Origin: Bradyrhizobium sp. 4
GTDB taxonomy: Bacteria; Pseudomonadota; Alphaproteobacteria; Rhizobiales; Xanthobacteraceae
NCBI RefSeq assembly: GCF_023100905.1
Contig: NZ_CP064686.1
Location: forward strand, 3,038,001 to 3,102,000
Direction of reading: 5' to 3'
Length of the DNA stretch: 64,000 nucleotides
The position numbers and the translations under genes were made by a program. Below the pieces are notes generated by a model, which did not search any database, had not been told where the DNA came from, and was given only the letters and a program-made list of their open reading frames with translations. Positions 34,501 through 44,000 of the stretch are shown here, one piece after another (position 1 is the first letter of the stretch; every line of letters starts with the position of its first letter).

Positions 34501-35490
34501 ATGACAGATCGACCCATCCTCATTGCCGGGCGGAACGGTCAGTTGGCAAAGTGTCTTCGTGATCTCGCTGCGATGCGCGGTCTGCCCGCGGTGGCTCTCG
34601 GGCACCGAGAACTCGATCTGGAGAACCGCGAAGGGATCGATAAGCTCATCGCGTCGATCGCGCCGTCTGCAATCATCAATACGGCCGCTTATACGGCTGT
34701 TGATCGGGCCGAATCTGAAGCGGCGAAAGTGTTCAGCATCAACCGCGATGGTGCGGCAACGCTGGCAAATGTCGCTTGGCAGATGAATGTTCCACTCATC
34801 CATCTCTCGACCGACTATGTGTTCGACGGCGCAAAACCGGATGCGTACGACGAAAGCGACATTCCCGCGCCGTTAAATGTCTACGGCGCGTCGAAGCTTG
34901 CCGGCGAAGCTGCTGTATTGGCCGCGCACCCGCTCGCGACCGTGATCAGATGCTCGTGGCTTTACAGCCTCTATAGCTGCAACTTCGTTCGAACGATGTT
35001 GCGGTTATGCGAGACGCAGCCCATCGTAAGGGTTGTCCGAGACCAGCACGGAAATCCGACCTACGCATACGACCTCGCGGAGGCTATCCTTCAGATCGCA
35101 GAACGGTCAGTAACAGTCGATCGCAGGGCAGCAGCCGGCATCTTTCATCTCGCCGGGCAGGGCGAGACAAGCTGGCACGACTTTGCGAAGGCAATCTTCG
35201 ACGAGATTTCCCGTCGTGGAGCGCGGGTTCCGACGCTCGAGGCGATCACGACGGAAGAGTTTCCGACCGCTGCGCGTCGACCCCGAAACTCGCGCCTGGA
35301 TTCATCCAAGGCCGAACGCGTGTTCGGGATTCGATTGCCGCCTTGGCGCCATTCACTCGAAGCCTGTCTCGACCAGCTAGTCGGAGAAGGAGAAACCGAT
35401 GTTGAAGGGAATCGTGCTGGCTGGCGGCAGCGGAACGCGCCTCTATCCGATCACGCGCGTGGTCAGCAAGCAGTTGCTCCCGATCTATGA
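34501..35490 (+). CDS. rmlD: dTDP-4-dehydrorhamnose reductase
   Basis: Final step of dTDP-L-rhamnose synthesis: reduction of dTDP-4-dehydro-L-rhamnose. The nucleotide loop reads ILIAGRNGQLAK, followed by INTAAYTAVDRAE, the LSTDYVFDG strand and the catalytic YGASKLAGE. The rest fits the family (NFVRTMLRL, then VRDQHGNPTYAYDLA). The last ~30 residues overlap the rmlA start by 92 bases in another frame; they look unlike the family, so an original stop near 35395 seems to have been lost. The ATG has gaggtgaag directly upstream. Confidence 0.93.
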   Translation: MTDRPILIAGRNGQLAKCLRDLAAMRGLPAVALGHRELDLENREGIDKLIASIAPSAIINTAAYTAVDRAESEAAKVFSINRDGAATLANVAWQMNVPLIHLSTDYVFDGAKPDAYDESDIPAPLNVYGASKLAGEAAVLAAHPLATVIRCSWLYSLYSCNFVRTMLRLCETQPIVRVVRDQHGNPTYAYDLAEAILQIAERSVTVDRRAAAGIFHLAGQGETSWHDFAKAIFDEISRRGARVPTLEAITTEEFPTAARRPRNSRLDSSKAERVFGIRLPPWRHSLEACLDQLVGEGETDVEGNRAGWRQRNAPLSDHARGQQAVAPDL

Positions 35491-36286
35491 CAAGCCGATG
35501 ATCTACTATCCCCTGTCGACGCTGATGTTGGCAGGGATCCGCGAAATTCTGATTATCACCACGCCTTCAGACCGGTGTCAGTTCGAGCTGTTGCTGGGGG
35601 ACGGCAGCCAGTGGGGCATTCGGCTCACCTACGCGGAGCAAACCCGTCCCGCCGGTCTCGCGGACGCCTTCATTGTTGGTGCCGATTTCATCGGAAGCGA
35701 TCGTGTGGCGATGGTGCTTGGTGACAACATTTTCTTCGGCGATGGCCTGAGCGAACTGCTTGCCAGGGCGGCAGGACGTGAGGAAGGCGCAACAGTTTTT
35801 GCTTATCACGTGCGGGACCCAGAACGTTACGGCGTCGTCGCGTTTGATGAGGCGGACCGCCCAGTATCGATCGAGGAGAAACCCAGACGGCCAGCTTCGA
35901 ATTGGGCAATCACCGGGCTGTATTTCTTCGATAATCGCGTTGTCCGCTACGCTCGTCGCGTCGAGCCATCGTCGCGCGGAGAGCTCGAGATTACCGATCT
36001 TCAGATGCGCTACCTTGCGGCCAAAACGCTACATGTCGAGCGCATGGGGCGGGGGTTCGCCTGGCTGGATACCGGCACGGTTGAGTCGCTCATCGATGCC
36101 GGGACGTTCGTGCAGACCCTGGAAAAGCGGCAGGGAATGAAGATCGCCTGTCTCGAGGAGGTCGCCTTCAGACTCGGCTTCATCAATCGTGATCAACTTC
36201 TCGCGCTGGCGCAACCGTTGGAGAAGAGCGGCTACGGCAAATATCTGAACGAAATCACTCGGCTACCGCATTTCGTTTCGCACTAA
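35399..36286 (+). CDS. rmlA: Glucose-1-phosphate thymidylyltransferase
   Basis: First step of dTDP-L-rhamnose synthesis: joins dTTP and glucose-1-phosphate. The 295-residue protein has the nucleotidyltransferase signature GIVLAGGSGTRLYPITR with the following KQLLPIYDKPMIYYPLSTLM, GDNIFFGDGL, and the sugar-binding EKP (IEEKPRRPASN) and GFAWLDTGT motifs. An agaagg site lies upstream inside the rmlD tail. It completes the four-gene rhamnose set; the order C-B-D-A is common in EPS loci. Confidence 0.95.
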   Translation: MLKGIVLAGGSGTRLYPITRVVSKQLLPIYDKPMIYYPLSTLMLAGIREILIITTPSDRCQFELLLGDGSQWGIRLTYAEQTRPAGLADAFIVGADFIGSDRVAMVLGDNIFFGDGLSELLARAAGREEGATVFAYHVRDPERYGVVAFDEADRPVSIEEKPRRPASNWAITGLYFFDNRVVRYARRVEPSSRGELEITDLQMRYLAAKTLHVERMGRGFAWLDTGTVESLIDAGTFVQTLEKRQGMKIACLEEVAFRLGFINRDQLLALAQPLEKSGYGKYLNEITRLPHFVSH

Positions 36287-36397
36287 ATGCCCCTCAGTCC
36301 ATATTTGGAGTTATGTTAAATCTATTCGTATTGAATTGACGGGCAGTTTAAAATAGAATTAAAATATATATTGACGATTTATTTAATCGGTATAGCC
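36287..36397. promoter_or_regulatory. AT-rich promoter region before the giant secreted protein
   Basis: A/T-dominated tract at 36303-36370 (tatgttaaatctattcgtat, then aaaatagaattaaaatatat) separates rmlA from the large gene. It probably carries the promoter of the secreted protein / type I secretion group. Confidence 0.45.
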
Positions 36398-39300
36398 ATG
36401 CTGGTTCAAAAGGCGAGCGTCTTCGGTCGGGGAGCCCGGGCCGTTTTTCCAGGGGAAGATATTCCCGCCTTTTGGCGAGAAGCCTCGTTCGGGAATGCAT
36501 TCGATGGCTCCGATCCGCCCGGCCGGTGGGATCCGCCGTTTGCAAATTTGCCAAGTGACGCCACTTTCTTCCCGCAGTCGTCTCGGGCCAGTCCGGGCGA
36601 CCCGCCGGACCCACGCTGCGTTGTGCCCCGCCTCTTCGCGGCATGTTCCCAGTTGCGACTGTCTGCTCTGCTGTCTTCGACGTCTTTGACGAGCCGCCAT
36701 CTGGGTTTGGTCCCGACGTTCCCATCTGTGGCAGACGAAGGGACGCCGCCGACATCATCATCGGTTTCGACACCGGGCACCACTCACTGGACCAATTCGA
36801 GGGACGGAGTCTGGAACGTCGCTACGAACTGGAGCGCCGGCGTCCCGGGCATTGACTCTGCCTTCCTCGATGCGGCGGGAGCGTATGTCGGCACCAGCAC
36901 GGCCCGCGTTGATATCGAGAGCCTGGTCGTTGATGCCGGCGCGACGCTTTCGTTCGGTGCCGGGTCGCCCTTTATCGTCGAAGACGATGCAGTGAACAAC
37001 GGGACTGTCGACGCTGGGGCATTCCTTGGCAATCGCATTTCTGCGGGGGACTTCAAGGGTCACGTCAGCGGCACGGGATCTTTCGAAATTTCAGACAAGG
37101 CGATCCTGGAGATCGGAGGTTCGGTTTCCGGGCAATTCTTGAATGGATCGTTCTCTGGCATAACCGTGTCGTTCGATACGGGGGTTGGCACTCTTGTCCT
37201 CGACCAGTCGGCCAAGTTCCAGGGGTTGATTGCCGGTTCGTCGCCGGGGGCACCACTTTCGCCAGAGAACTTCATCGACTTGAGGGATCTGCCCTTCACA
37301 TCGTCGATGTCGGCGACTGTCCATTATGACAACAGCTCGAATATCAGCGTGGTCGATTTCAGCAATGGTGCGGCCAATGTCACCTTGCTGTTCTCGGGGA
37401 TGGACTCGAATTGGAATTTTAGAAGCGACGGGCAGGGAGGCACCATTGTCTCCGATCCACCCACAAATCCCATCGTACTGGAAAACCAGAAGCCAGGTAC
37501 GCCGAAAAGTGTCTGGCAGATCCAGCCGGGCGGCAATTCGCATCTTACCCAGGGATTTGCGACAGCAATCAGCGCCAATGTCGGCGGGACGGTCCAATTC
37601 AAGATCAACAACCTGACCGGCAATCCGAACTATCGTGTCGATGTTTACCGGCTGGGCTATTACGGCGGTGATGGTGCCAGAATGGTTACGAGCCTGCAGC
37701 ATCAGGCCGCAGCTTCCGTCGTCCAACCCGCTCCATTGACGGACCCATCTAGGGGCCTAGTAGATGCCGGCAATTGGAGCGTGACCGACTCATGGAGCGT
37801 GCCAACCGATGCGGTCTCGGGCGTCTACATCGCCAACGTCGTCAACGGCACCGAAATTTTCCAGATCCCGTTCATCATAAGGAACGACGCTTCGCACAGC
37901 GACATCGTCCTCCAGACAAGTGACGAAGACTGGCAAGCCTACAACGGCTGGGGAGGGGCCAACCTTTATTTCGGGAACGGCCCGGGCGTCAACGGATCAG
38001 CCTTCGCGGTCAGTTACAATCGCCCCCTCGTAACGCGTGACGGCGAGGGAACCTTTTCCGAGGGGGGAGACTCCCCGTTCACGGCCGAGTTTGCGGCCAT
38101 TCAGTGGCTGGAGCAAAACGGGTACGATGTCTCCTACATTTCTGGAATCGACGCTGCGACAAACGGCTCGTTGTTGCTGAACCATAAGATCTTCATGGAC
38201 GCGGGGCATGACGAGTATTGGACCGAAGCTCAGCGCGCTAACGTAGAGGCCGCAGCGCATGCTGGCGTGAACCTTGCGTTTCTCACAGGCAACGAGATCT
38301 TCTGGAAAACAAGGTTGGCGCCCAGCATCGACGGGAGCGGATCAGCCAACCGCACACTCATCAGCTACAAGGATACGCATGCAAATGCGTTGATTGATCC
38401 CACAGGACGGGCGACCGGCAATTTCGCTGATCCGCGGTTCGGTCCGGCTCTTCCCGCGAATGAGTTGACCGGTACATTGTTCGCAGTCAACGCGTTTCGG
38501 TATGACACGATCACGATACCGTATCCGATGACCCAATTGCGTTTCTGGCGCAATACAGCTGTCGGGCAAACGGCTCCCGGGCAGACCGCCTCGCTCGTAC
38601 CGGGCCTATTAGGCGTCGAATGGGACGTCGCACCCGACAACGGATTCCGCCCAGCCGGATTGGTCAATGTCTCATCTTCAACAGTGCAGGTGAATGGACA
38701 GTATCTTCTTGATTATGGCAACACGTTCGCAAATGGCACAGCGACCCACAATCTCGTAGTGCATCGGGATCCCGTTAGTGGTGCACTGATATTCTCGGCC
38801 GGTTCAATCAACTGGTCGTGGGGGCTTGCTAGCGACCACGACGGGCCGGCGACTCCGGTGGATCCCAATGTACAGCAGGCGATGGTCAATCTGTTCGCCG
38901 ACATGCGGGTTCAGCCGGGGACGCTGCAAGCGAGCTTGACGATCGCGACCCAATCGACAGACGCTACAGCGCCGACCTCCGGCATCACGAATCTCTCGGC
39001 TGCCACCGTTGCCGAGGGGCAATCGATCACAGTGACGGGGACGGCCACTGACGCGGGTGGAAAGATTGCCGGAGTCGAGGTTTCCACCGATGGTGGCGCA
39101 ACCTGGCATCCCGCCACCAGCAACGTCGGTGCGGCGAACGCGACGTGGTCATACACGTTCGTCACAGGCGCTCAGGGAACATACAATCTCAAGACCAGGG
39201 CGGTAGACGATAGCCTGAACCTGGAAACACCTGCTGCAGGTGTTACTTACACCGTCAATCCGTCTTCCAACCTGACACTCTTCAGCATTGCCGATACGCC

Positions 39301-42300
39301 CATGGTGATCTCGAACGACGATTCCGGCTCAGTTGAGCTTGGTGTCAAATTCGTCCCCACCGTGTCGGGCAAGATCACCGGCATTCGTTTCTACAAAGCG
39401 TCTGAGAACATTGGCGCTCACATCGGTGATCTCTGGACCAAAAACGGCACCCTGCTTGGGAGCGCCACCTTCACCAACGAAACGGCGAGCGGCTGGCAGC
39501 AGGTTAATTTCGCCACGCCTATCAGCGTGAACGCTGGCGTGACGTATGTTGCTTCCTATCACACGAACACCGGCCACTATTCCTCAACTGATTTCTACTT
39601 CATCAACTATGGAGGCCTTACGAAGGGGGCGCTCACTGCGCCTGGCAGCAGCCTCAACGGCGTCTTTGCCTATGGCAGTGGCCCGATCTTCCCCGACGAC
39701 GTTTCCTCTACAAAGGCCGCAAATTACTGGGTCGACGTCGTTTTCTCTGATTCCGGCACGACGTCACCACAAGCTAACGGGGACAGCGGCTTCACGGTTA
39801 GTCAAAATGGTGTGCTGAACATTCCGGCATCAACGCTGCTCGCGAACGACACCAACCCGTCCGGATTGGCTTTCTCACTTAGTGGCGTCAGTAATCCGGT
39901 CAATGGAAGCGTAGGCTACAACTCGCAAAATCAGACCGTGACTTTTGCTCCTGCCAATGGTTATGCCGGGACAGCGGGTTTCACCTATACGATCACGGAC
40001 ACGAGCGGGCAAAGCGGGGCCGGCCAGGTATCGCTCAACGTCAGTTATCCAGTCTCTGCGCAGAGTCTGTTCGGCACCGATGATGCGCCAGGGGCCCCCA
40101 ATTCCGGCGATACCAGCCCCGTCGAAGTTGGAGTCAAGTTTACCTCATCCGTGAATGGGACAATAACCGGCCTGCGCTTCTACAAGGGATCTTTGAATAC
40201 CGGTCCCCATGTTGCGGATCTCTGGAGCTCGACCGGTACCCTGCTTGCGACTGCCACGTTCACGAACGAGACAGCCAGCGGCTGGCAGCAGGTCAACTTC
40301 TCCACTCCTGTGGCCATCACGGCAGGCACCACCTACGTCGCGTCCTACCACACGAACGGTAATTATTCCGGTACGCAGAACTATTTCACGGCGTCGCTTA
40401 CCAACGGCCAGTTAACGGCTCCGGCTAGCGGCAATGGTGTCTATGGCTACGGATCCGAAAGCATTTTCCCGACCAGCACCTACAAAGCTTCCAACTACTG
40501 GGTCGACATCGTGTTCAGCGGATCCTCGACCACCAACAATACACCGCCAACCGCGGTTGCTGACGTCGGTGACGCCACCGAGAAGGGCGGCGTGAACAAC
40601 AGCACCGGTGGCACGGCGGCCACCGGCAACGTGCTGACCAACGATACCGATCCCGATGCGAACGATACCAAGACGGTCACCGCCTTCAGCTTCGGCTCGA
40701 CCAGTGGTGCACTCGGTTCAGCGCTCTCTGGAGCGCATGGCAGCCTGGTGCTCAATGCCTCGGGCACCTTCACGTACACGGTTAGCGAGACGGATCCGGC
40801 CGTGCAGGCCTTGCGGCTCTCGACCAACACGCTCGCCGACGTGTTCAATTACACGATGCGCGACACCGCCGGCGCCACGTCATCGACAACGCTCACCGTT
40901 ACCATTCATGGCGCCAACGACGCACCAGTGCTGGCCGTCCAGACCGGCGATCAGACCGCGACAGTCGGCACGTCATTCTCCTTAACGCTGCCTGCGGGCA
41001 CCTTCACCGACGTCGATTCCGGGGATTCGCTGGCCTACATGGCGACCGCCGCCGATGGCACGGCACTTCCCGCATGGCTGAACTTCGATGCCTCGACTCG
41101 GACCTTCAGCGGGACACCAACGTCCAACAGTGCTGGCACCCTCAGCGTCAAGACATCTGTCACCGATTTCGGCGGTCTGTCAGCCAGCGAGACGTTCAAT
41201 CTCGCGGTGACGACAGCGTCCTCAGGCGTGAGCCTGTTCTCGAGCTCGGACACGCCGGCAATCCTTTCGGATTCCGATCCGTCGCAAGTTAACCTCGGCG
41301 TGCAATTCGCGTCGTCCGTGGCAGGCACGATCACCGGCCTCAAATACTACAAGAGCGCAAATGACCCTGGGACCCATACGGGCTCGTTGTGGAGCAGCAC
41401 CGGTACGCTGCTGGCGAGCGCGACCTTCGCCAACGAGGGTAGCAGTGGCTGGCAGACCGTCACGTTCAGCAATCCCGTGTCGATCGCGGCTGGCACCACC
41501 TACGTCGCGAGCTTTCACAGCAACGGCCATTATGCTGCCACCGCCAACTACTTCACCACCGCTCGCACCAGCGGTCCACTCACGGCTCCTGCCAACAATA
41601 ATGGCGTCTACACTTACGGAACAAGCAATCTGTTCCCGACCAGCACCTACAAAGCCGCCAACTACTGGGTCGACATCGTGTTCAGCGGATCCTCGACCAC
41701 CAACAATACACCGCCAACCGCGGTTGCTGACGTCGGTGACGCCACCGAGAAGGGCGGCGTGAACAACAGCACCGGTGGCACGGCGGCCACCGGCAACGTG
41801 CTGACCAACGATACCGATCCCGATGCGAACGATACCAAGACGGTCACCGCCTTCAGCTTCGGCTCGACCAGTGGTGCACTCGGTTCAGCGCTCTCTGGAG
41901 CGCATGGCAGCCTGGTGCTCAATGCCTCGGGCACCTTCACGTACACGGTTAGCGAGACGGATCCGGCCGTGCAGGCCTTGCGGCTCTCGACCAACACGCT
42001 CGCCGACGTGTTCAATTACACGATGCGCGACACCGCCGGCGCCACGTCATCGACAACGCTCACCGTTACCATTCATGGCGCCAACGACGCACCAGTGCTG
42101 GCCGTCCAGACCGGCGATCAGACCGCGACAGTCGGCACGTCATTCTCCTTAACGCTGCCTGCGGGCACCTTCACCGACGTCGATTCCGGGGATTCGCTGG
42201 CCTACATGGCGACCGCCGCCGATGGCACGGCACTTCCCGCATGGCTGAACTTCGATGCCTCGACTCGGACCTTCAGCGGGACACCAACGTCCAACAGTGC

Positions 42301-43666
42301 TGGCACCCTCAGCGTCAAGACATCTGTCACCGATTTCGGCGGTCTGTCAGCCAGCGAGACGTTCAATCTCGCGGTGACGACAGCGCCCTCAGGCGTGAGC
42401 CTGTTCTCGAACTCGGACACGCCGGCCATTCTGTCGAATTCCGATACGTCGCAAGTCAACCTTGGTGTGCAATTCGCGTCGTCCGTGGCAGGCACGATCA
42501 CCGGCCTCAAATACTACAAGAGCGCAAATGACACCGGTACTCATACGGGCTTGTTGTGGAGCAGCACCGGCACGCTACTGGCGAGCGCGACTTTCACCAA
42601 CGAGGGCAGCAGTGGCTGGCAGACCGTCACGTTCAGCAATCCCGTGTCGATCGCGGCTGGCATCCCCTACGTCGCGAGCTTTCACAGCAACGGCCACTAT
42701 GCCTCCAGCACCAGCTACTTCACCACCGCTCGCACCAGCGGTCCGCTCACGGCTCCTGCCAACATCAATGGCGTCTACACCTACGGAACGAGCAATCTGT
42801 TCCCGACCAGCACCTACGAAGCCGCCAACTACTGGGTGGATATCATGTTCAACAGCTTGAGCGGCGGCGCCAACCAGTTACCAGTCGCTGCGAACGACAG
42901 CGGCCTCTACGCCACGCAGAACGTCCCCTTCGCGATACCGACCTCGGTACTGCTTGCCAACGACACCGATCCCGATGGCGATAAGCTCACGATCACGAGC
43001 GCGAGCGGCGGTGTGAATGGCGTTGCCAGCTTCAACGCCCAAAGCAACAGCGTGATCTTCACTCCGACCACCGGCTACACGGGATCGGCGTCCTTCAACT
43101 ACAGCATCTCCGACGGCCATGGTGGCACCGCCAGTACATCCGTCGCTCTCAATGTGACCGCTGCGTCTTCGACGACTGTGAGCCTGTTCAGCGCAAGTCA
43201 GGTGCCTAGCATTGTGGCAGCCAATGATCCAAATTCAGTGGAACTGGGCGTCAAGTTTCAGACGTCTACCCCAGGCGATGTTGTCGGCATTCGCTTTTAC
43301 AAGGGGCCGTCCAACACGGGCACCCACGTTGCGGATCTTTGGAGCAGCACTGGGAATTTGCTGGCAACCGCGGCATTTACCAGCGAAACGGCCGGCGGCT
43401 GGCAGCAGGCCAATTTTGCCACGCCCGTGACGATCATGCCGGGAACCACCTACGTCGCCTCCTATCACACCGCCGGAAATTACGCGGCTGATCCGGGCCT
43501 CCTCGCCAACGCAATTACCAACGGACCTTTGACGGCTCTATCCTCGGCATCGATCGCAGGCAACGGTGTGTTTGCGTATGGGACGGATAGCCTATTTCCA
43601 AACAACACTTACAACGCAACGAGCTACGGCGTTGATGTGGTTTTCAGGCAGCAGCTCGCAGCATAG
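36398..43666 (+). CDS. Giant modular secreted protein: dimethylformamidase-beta-like domain, five DUF4082 domains, cadherin/VCBS-like repeats
   Basis: About 2,420 residues. A poorly conserved ~130-residue start leads to a beta-helix-like region (VWNVATNWSAGVPG onward), then a domain resembling the large (beta) subunit of N,N-dimethylformamidase (about 37490-38935; VDVYRLGYYGGDGARMV, then DEYWTEAQRANVEAA). An Ig-like module follows, then DUF4082 modules at ~39280, 40050, 41220, 42390 and 43170. Between them lie cadherin-like or VCBS modules (NDTDPDANDTKTVTAFSF) and a putative-Ig domain (AYMATAADGTALPAWLNFDA). There is no cleavable signal peptide and no RTX nonapeptide. The type I exporter directly downstream is the likely secretion route. 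The start is uncertain (ATG 36398 or TTG 36371). It probably acts outside the cell on or within the polymer; substrate unknown. Confidence 0.88.
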   Translation: MLVQKASVFGRGARAVFPGEDIPAFWREASFGNAFDGSDPPGRWDPPFANLPSDATFFPQSSRASPGDPPDPRCVVPRLFAACSQLRLSALLSSTSLTSRHLGLVPTFPSVADEGTPPTSSSVSTPGTTHWTNSRDGVWNVATNWSAGVPGIDSAFLDAAGAYVGTSTARVDIESLVVDAGATLSFGAGSPFIVEDDAVNNGTVDAGAFLGNRISAGDFKGHVSGTGSFEISDKAILEIGGSVSGQFLNGSFSGITVSFDTGVGTLVLDQSAKFQGLIAGSSPGAPLSPENFIDLRDLPFTSSMSATVHYDNSSNISVVDFSNGAANVTLLFSGMDSNWNFRSDGQGGTIVSDPPTNPIVLENQKPGTPKSVWQIQPGGNSHLTQGFATAISANVGGTVQFKINNLTGNPNYRVDVYRLGYYGGDGARMVTSLQHQAAASVVQPAPLTDPSRGLVDAGNWSVTDSWSVPTDAVSGVYIANVVNGTEIFQIPFIIRNDASHSDIVLQTSDEDWQAYNGWGGANLYFGNGPGVNGSAFAVSYNRPLVTRDGEGTFSEGGDSPFTAEFAAIQWLEQNGYDVSYISGIDAATNGSLLLNHKIFMDAGHDEYWTEAQRANVEAAAHAGVNLAFLTGNEIFWKTRLAPSIDGSGSANRTLISYKDTHANALIDPTGRATGNFADPRFGPALPANELTGTLFAVNAFRYDTITIPYPMTQLRFWRNTAVGQTAPGQTASLVPGLLGVEWDVAPDNGFRPAGLVNVSSSTVQVNGQYLLDYGNTFANGTATHNLVVHRDPVSGALIFSAGSINWSWGLASDHDGPATPVDPNVQQAMVNLFADMRVQPGTLQASLTIATQSTDATAPTSGITNLSAATVAEGQSITVTGTATDAGGKIAGVEVSTDGGATWHPATSNVGAANATWSYTFVTGAQGTYNLKTRAVDDSLNLETPAAGVTYTVNPSSNLTLFSIADTPMVISNDDSGSVELGVKFVPTVSGKITGIRFYKASENIGAHIGDLWTKNGTLLGSATFTNETASGWQQVNFATPISVNAGVTYVASYHTNTGHYSSTDFYFINYGGLTKGALTAPGSSLNGVFAYGSGPIFPDDVSSTKAANYWVDVVFSDSGTTSPQANGDSGFTVSQNGVLNIPASTLLANDTNPSGLAFSLSGVSNPVNGSVGYNSQNQTVTFAPANGYAGTAGFTYTITDTSGQSGAGQVSLNVSYPVSAQSLFGTDDAPGAPNSGDTSPVEVGVKFTSSVNGTITGLRFYKGSLNTGPHVADLWSSTGTLLATATFTNETASGWQQVNFSTPVAITAGTTYVASYHTNGNYSGTQNYFTASLTNGQLTAPASGNGVYGYGSESIFPTSTYKASNYWVDIVFSGSSTTNNTPPTAVADVGDATEKGGVNNSTGGTAATGNVLTNDTDPDANDTKTVTAFSFGSTSGALGSALSGAHGSLVLNASGTFTYTVSETDPAVQALRLSTNTLADVFNYTMRDTAGATSSTTLTVTIHGANDAPVLAVQTGDQTATVGTSFSLTLPAGTFTDVDSGDSLAYMATAADGTALPAWLNFDASTRTFSGTPTSNSAGTLSVKTSVTDFGGLSASETFNLAVTTASSGVSLFSSSDTPAILSDSDPSQVNLGVQFASSVAGTITGLKYYKSANDPGTHTGSLWSSTGTLLASATFANEGSSGWQTVTFSNPVSIAAGTTYVASFHSNGHYAATANYFTTARTSGPLTAPANNNGVYTYGTSNLFPTSTYKAANYWVDIVFSGSSTTNNTPPTAVADVGDATEKGGVNNSTGGTAATGNVLTNDTDPDANDTKTVTAFSFGSTSGALGSALSGAHGSLVLNASGTFTYTVSETDPAVQALRLSTNTLADVFNYTMRDTAGATSSTTLTVTIHGANDAPVLAVQTGDQTATVGTSFSLTLPAGTFTDVDSGDSLAYMATAADGTALPAWLNFDASTRTFSGTPTSNSAGTLSVKTSVTDFGGLSASETFNLAVTTAPSGVSLFSNSDTPAILSNSDTSQVNLGVQFASSVAGTITGLKYYKSANDTGTHTGLLWSSTGTLLASATFTNEGSSGWQTVTFSNPVSIAAGIPYVASFHSNGHYASSTSYFTTARTSGPLTAPANINGVYTYGTSNLFPTSTYEAANYWVDIMFNSLSGGANQLPVAANDSGLYATQNVPFAIPTSVLLANDTDPDGDKLTITSASGGVNGVASFNAQSNSVIFTPTTGYTGSASFNYSISDGHGGTASTSVALNVTAASSTTVSLFSASQVPSIVAANDPNSVELGVKFQTSTPGDVVGIRFYKGPSNTGTHVADLWSSTGNLLATAAFTSETAGGWQQANFATPVTIMPGTTYVASYHTAGNYAADPGLLANAITNGPLTALSSASIAGNGVFAYGTDSLFPNNTYNATSYGVDVVFRQQLAA
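40491..42816 (+). repeat. In-frame tandem duplication, 1,167-base unit
   Basis: Positions 40491-41218 and 41658-42385 are identical over 728 bases by eye; the flanking DUF4082 parts of the two units (41219-41657 and 42386-42816) differ at scattered sites. The offset is 1,167 bases, exactly 389 codons, so the frame is kept. Each unit encodes one VCBS-like module, one putative-Ig module and one DUF4082 module. Confidence 0.9.
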
Positions 43667-43676
43667 GAGATACCAG

Positions 43677-44000
43677 ATGCACGCCGAACTTTATACCGAC
43701 GGAATCGAAGAAATTACCGTTAGCGGAACCATCGTCCGCGTCGATCTGGTCAGTCTTTCACCGAAGGAGCGTGACGCCAACAATGTCCCGAAACGCGTGT
43801 TTTCTCAGCGGCTGATCTTTTCGGTCGAATCCTTCGCTAATTCGGTCGATGTGATGCAGAAGGCGCTTCAGGGGTTGGTCGACGCCGGCGTAGTCCGGCG
43901 AAATCAGCCAGCTGAGTCGCACAACAGTACGTCGGTCGTACGCGATGCGCTCGCGCCCAGCACGCCACGGTCTCATAATGTCTCTTCGAACTTCCGGTGA
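43677..44000 (+). CDS. Small protein between secreted substrate and type I exporter
   Basis: A 107-residue soluble protein starting MHAELYTDGIEEITVSGTIV, with strands (RVDLVSLSPKERDANNVPKR, then RLIFSVESFANSVDVMQKAL) and a polar tail. The ATG at 43677 is preceded by taggaga, 10 bases after the stop of the giant gene. It overlaps the exporter start by 23 bases. The position suggests a helper of secretion or of the substrate, but no family is recognised. It is not a membrane protein. Confidence 0.7.
   Translation: MHAELYTDGIEEITVSGTIVRVDLVSLSPKERDANNVPKRVFSQRLIFSVESFANSVDVMQKALQGLVDAGVVRRNQPAESHNSTSVVRDALAPSTPRSHNVSSNFR

Noticed and set aside
40491..42816. CRISPR array or satellite repeats
   Set aside because: The repeats are long in-frame coding modules, not short repeats with spacers.
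36398..43666. RTX toxin
   Set aside because: No GGxGxDxxx calcium-binding nonapeptides are seen; repeats are DUF4082 and VCBS/cadherin-like.
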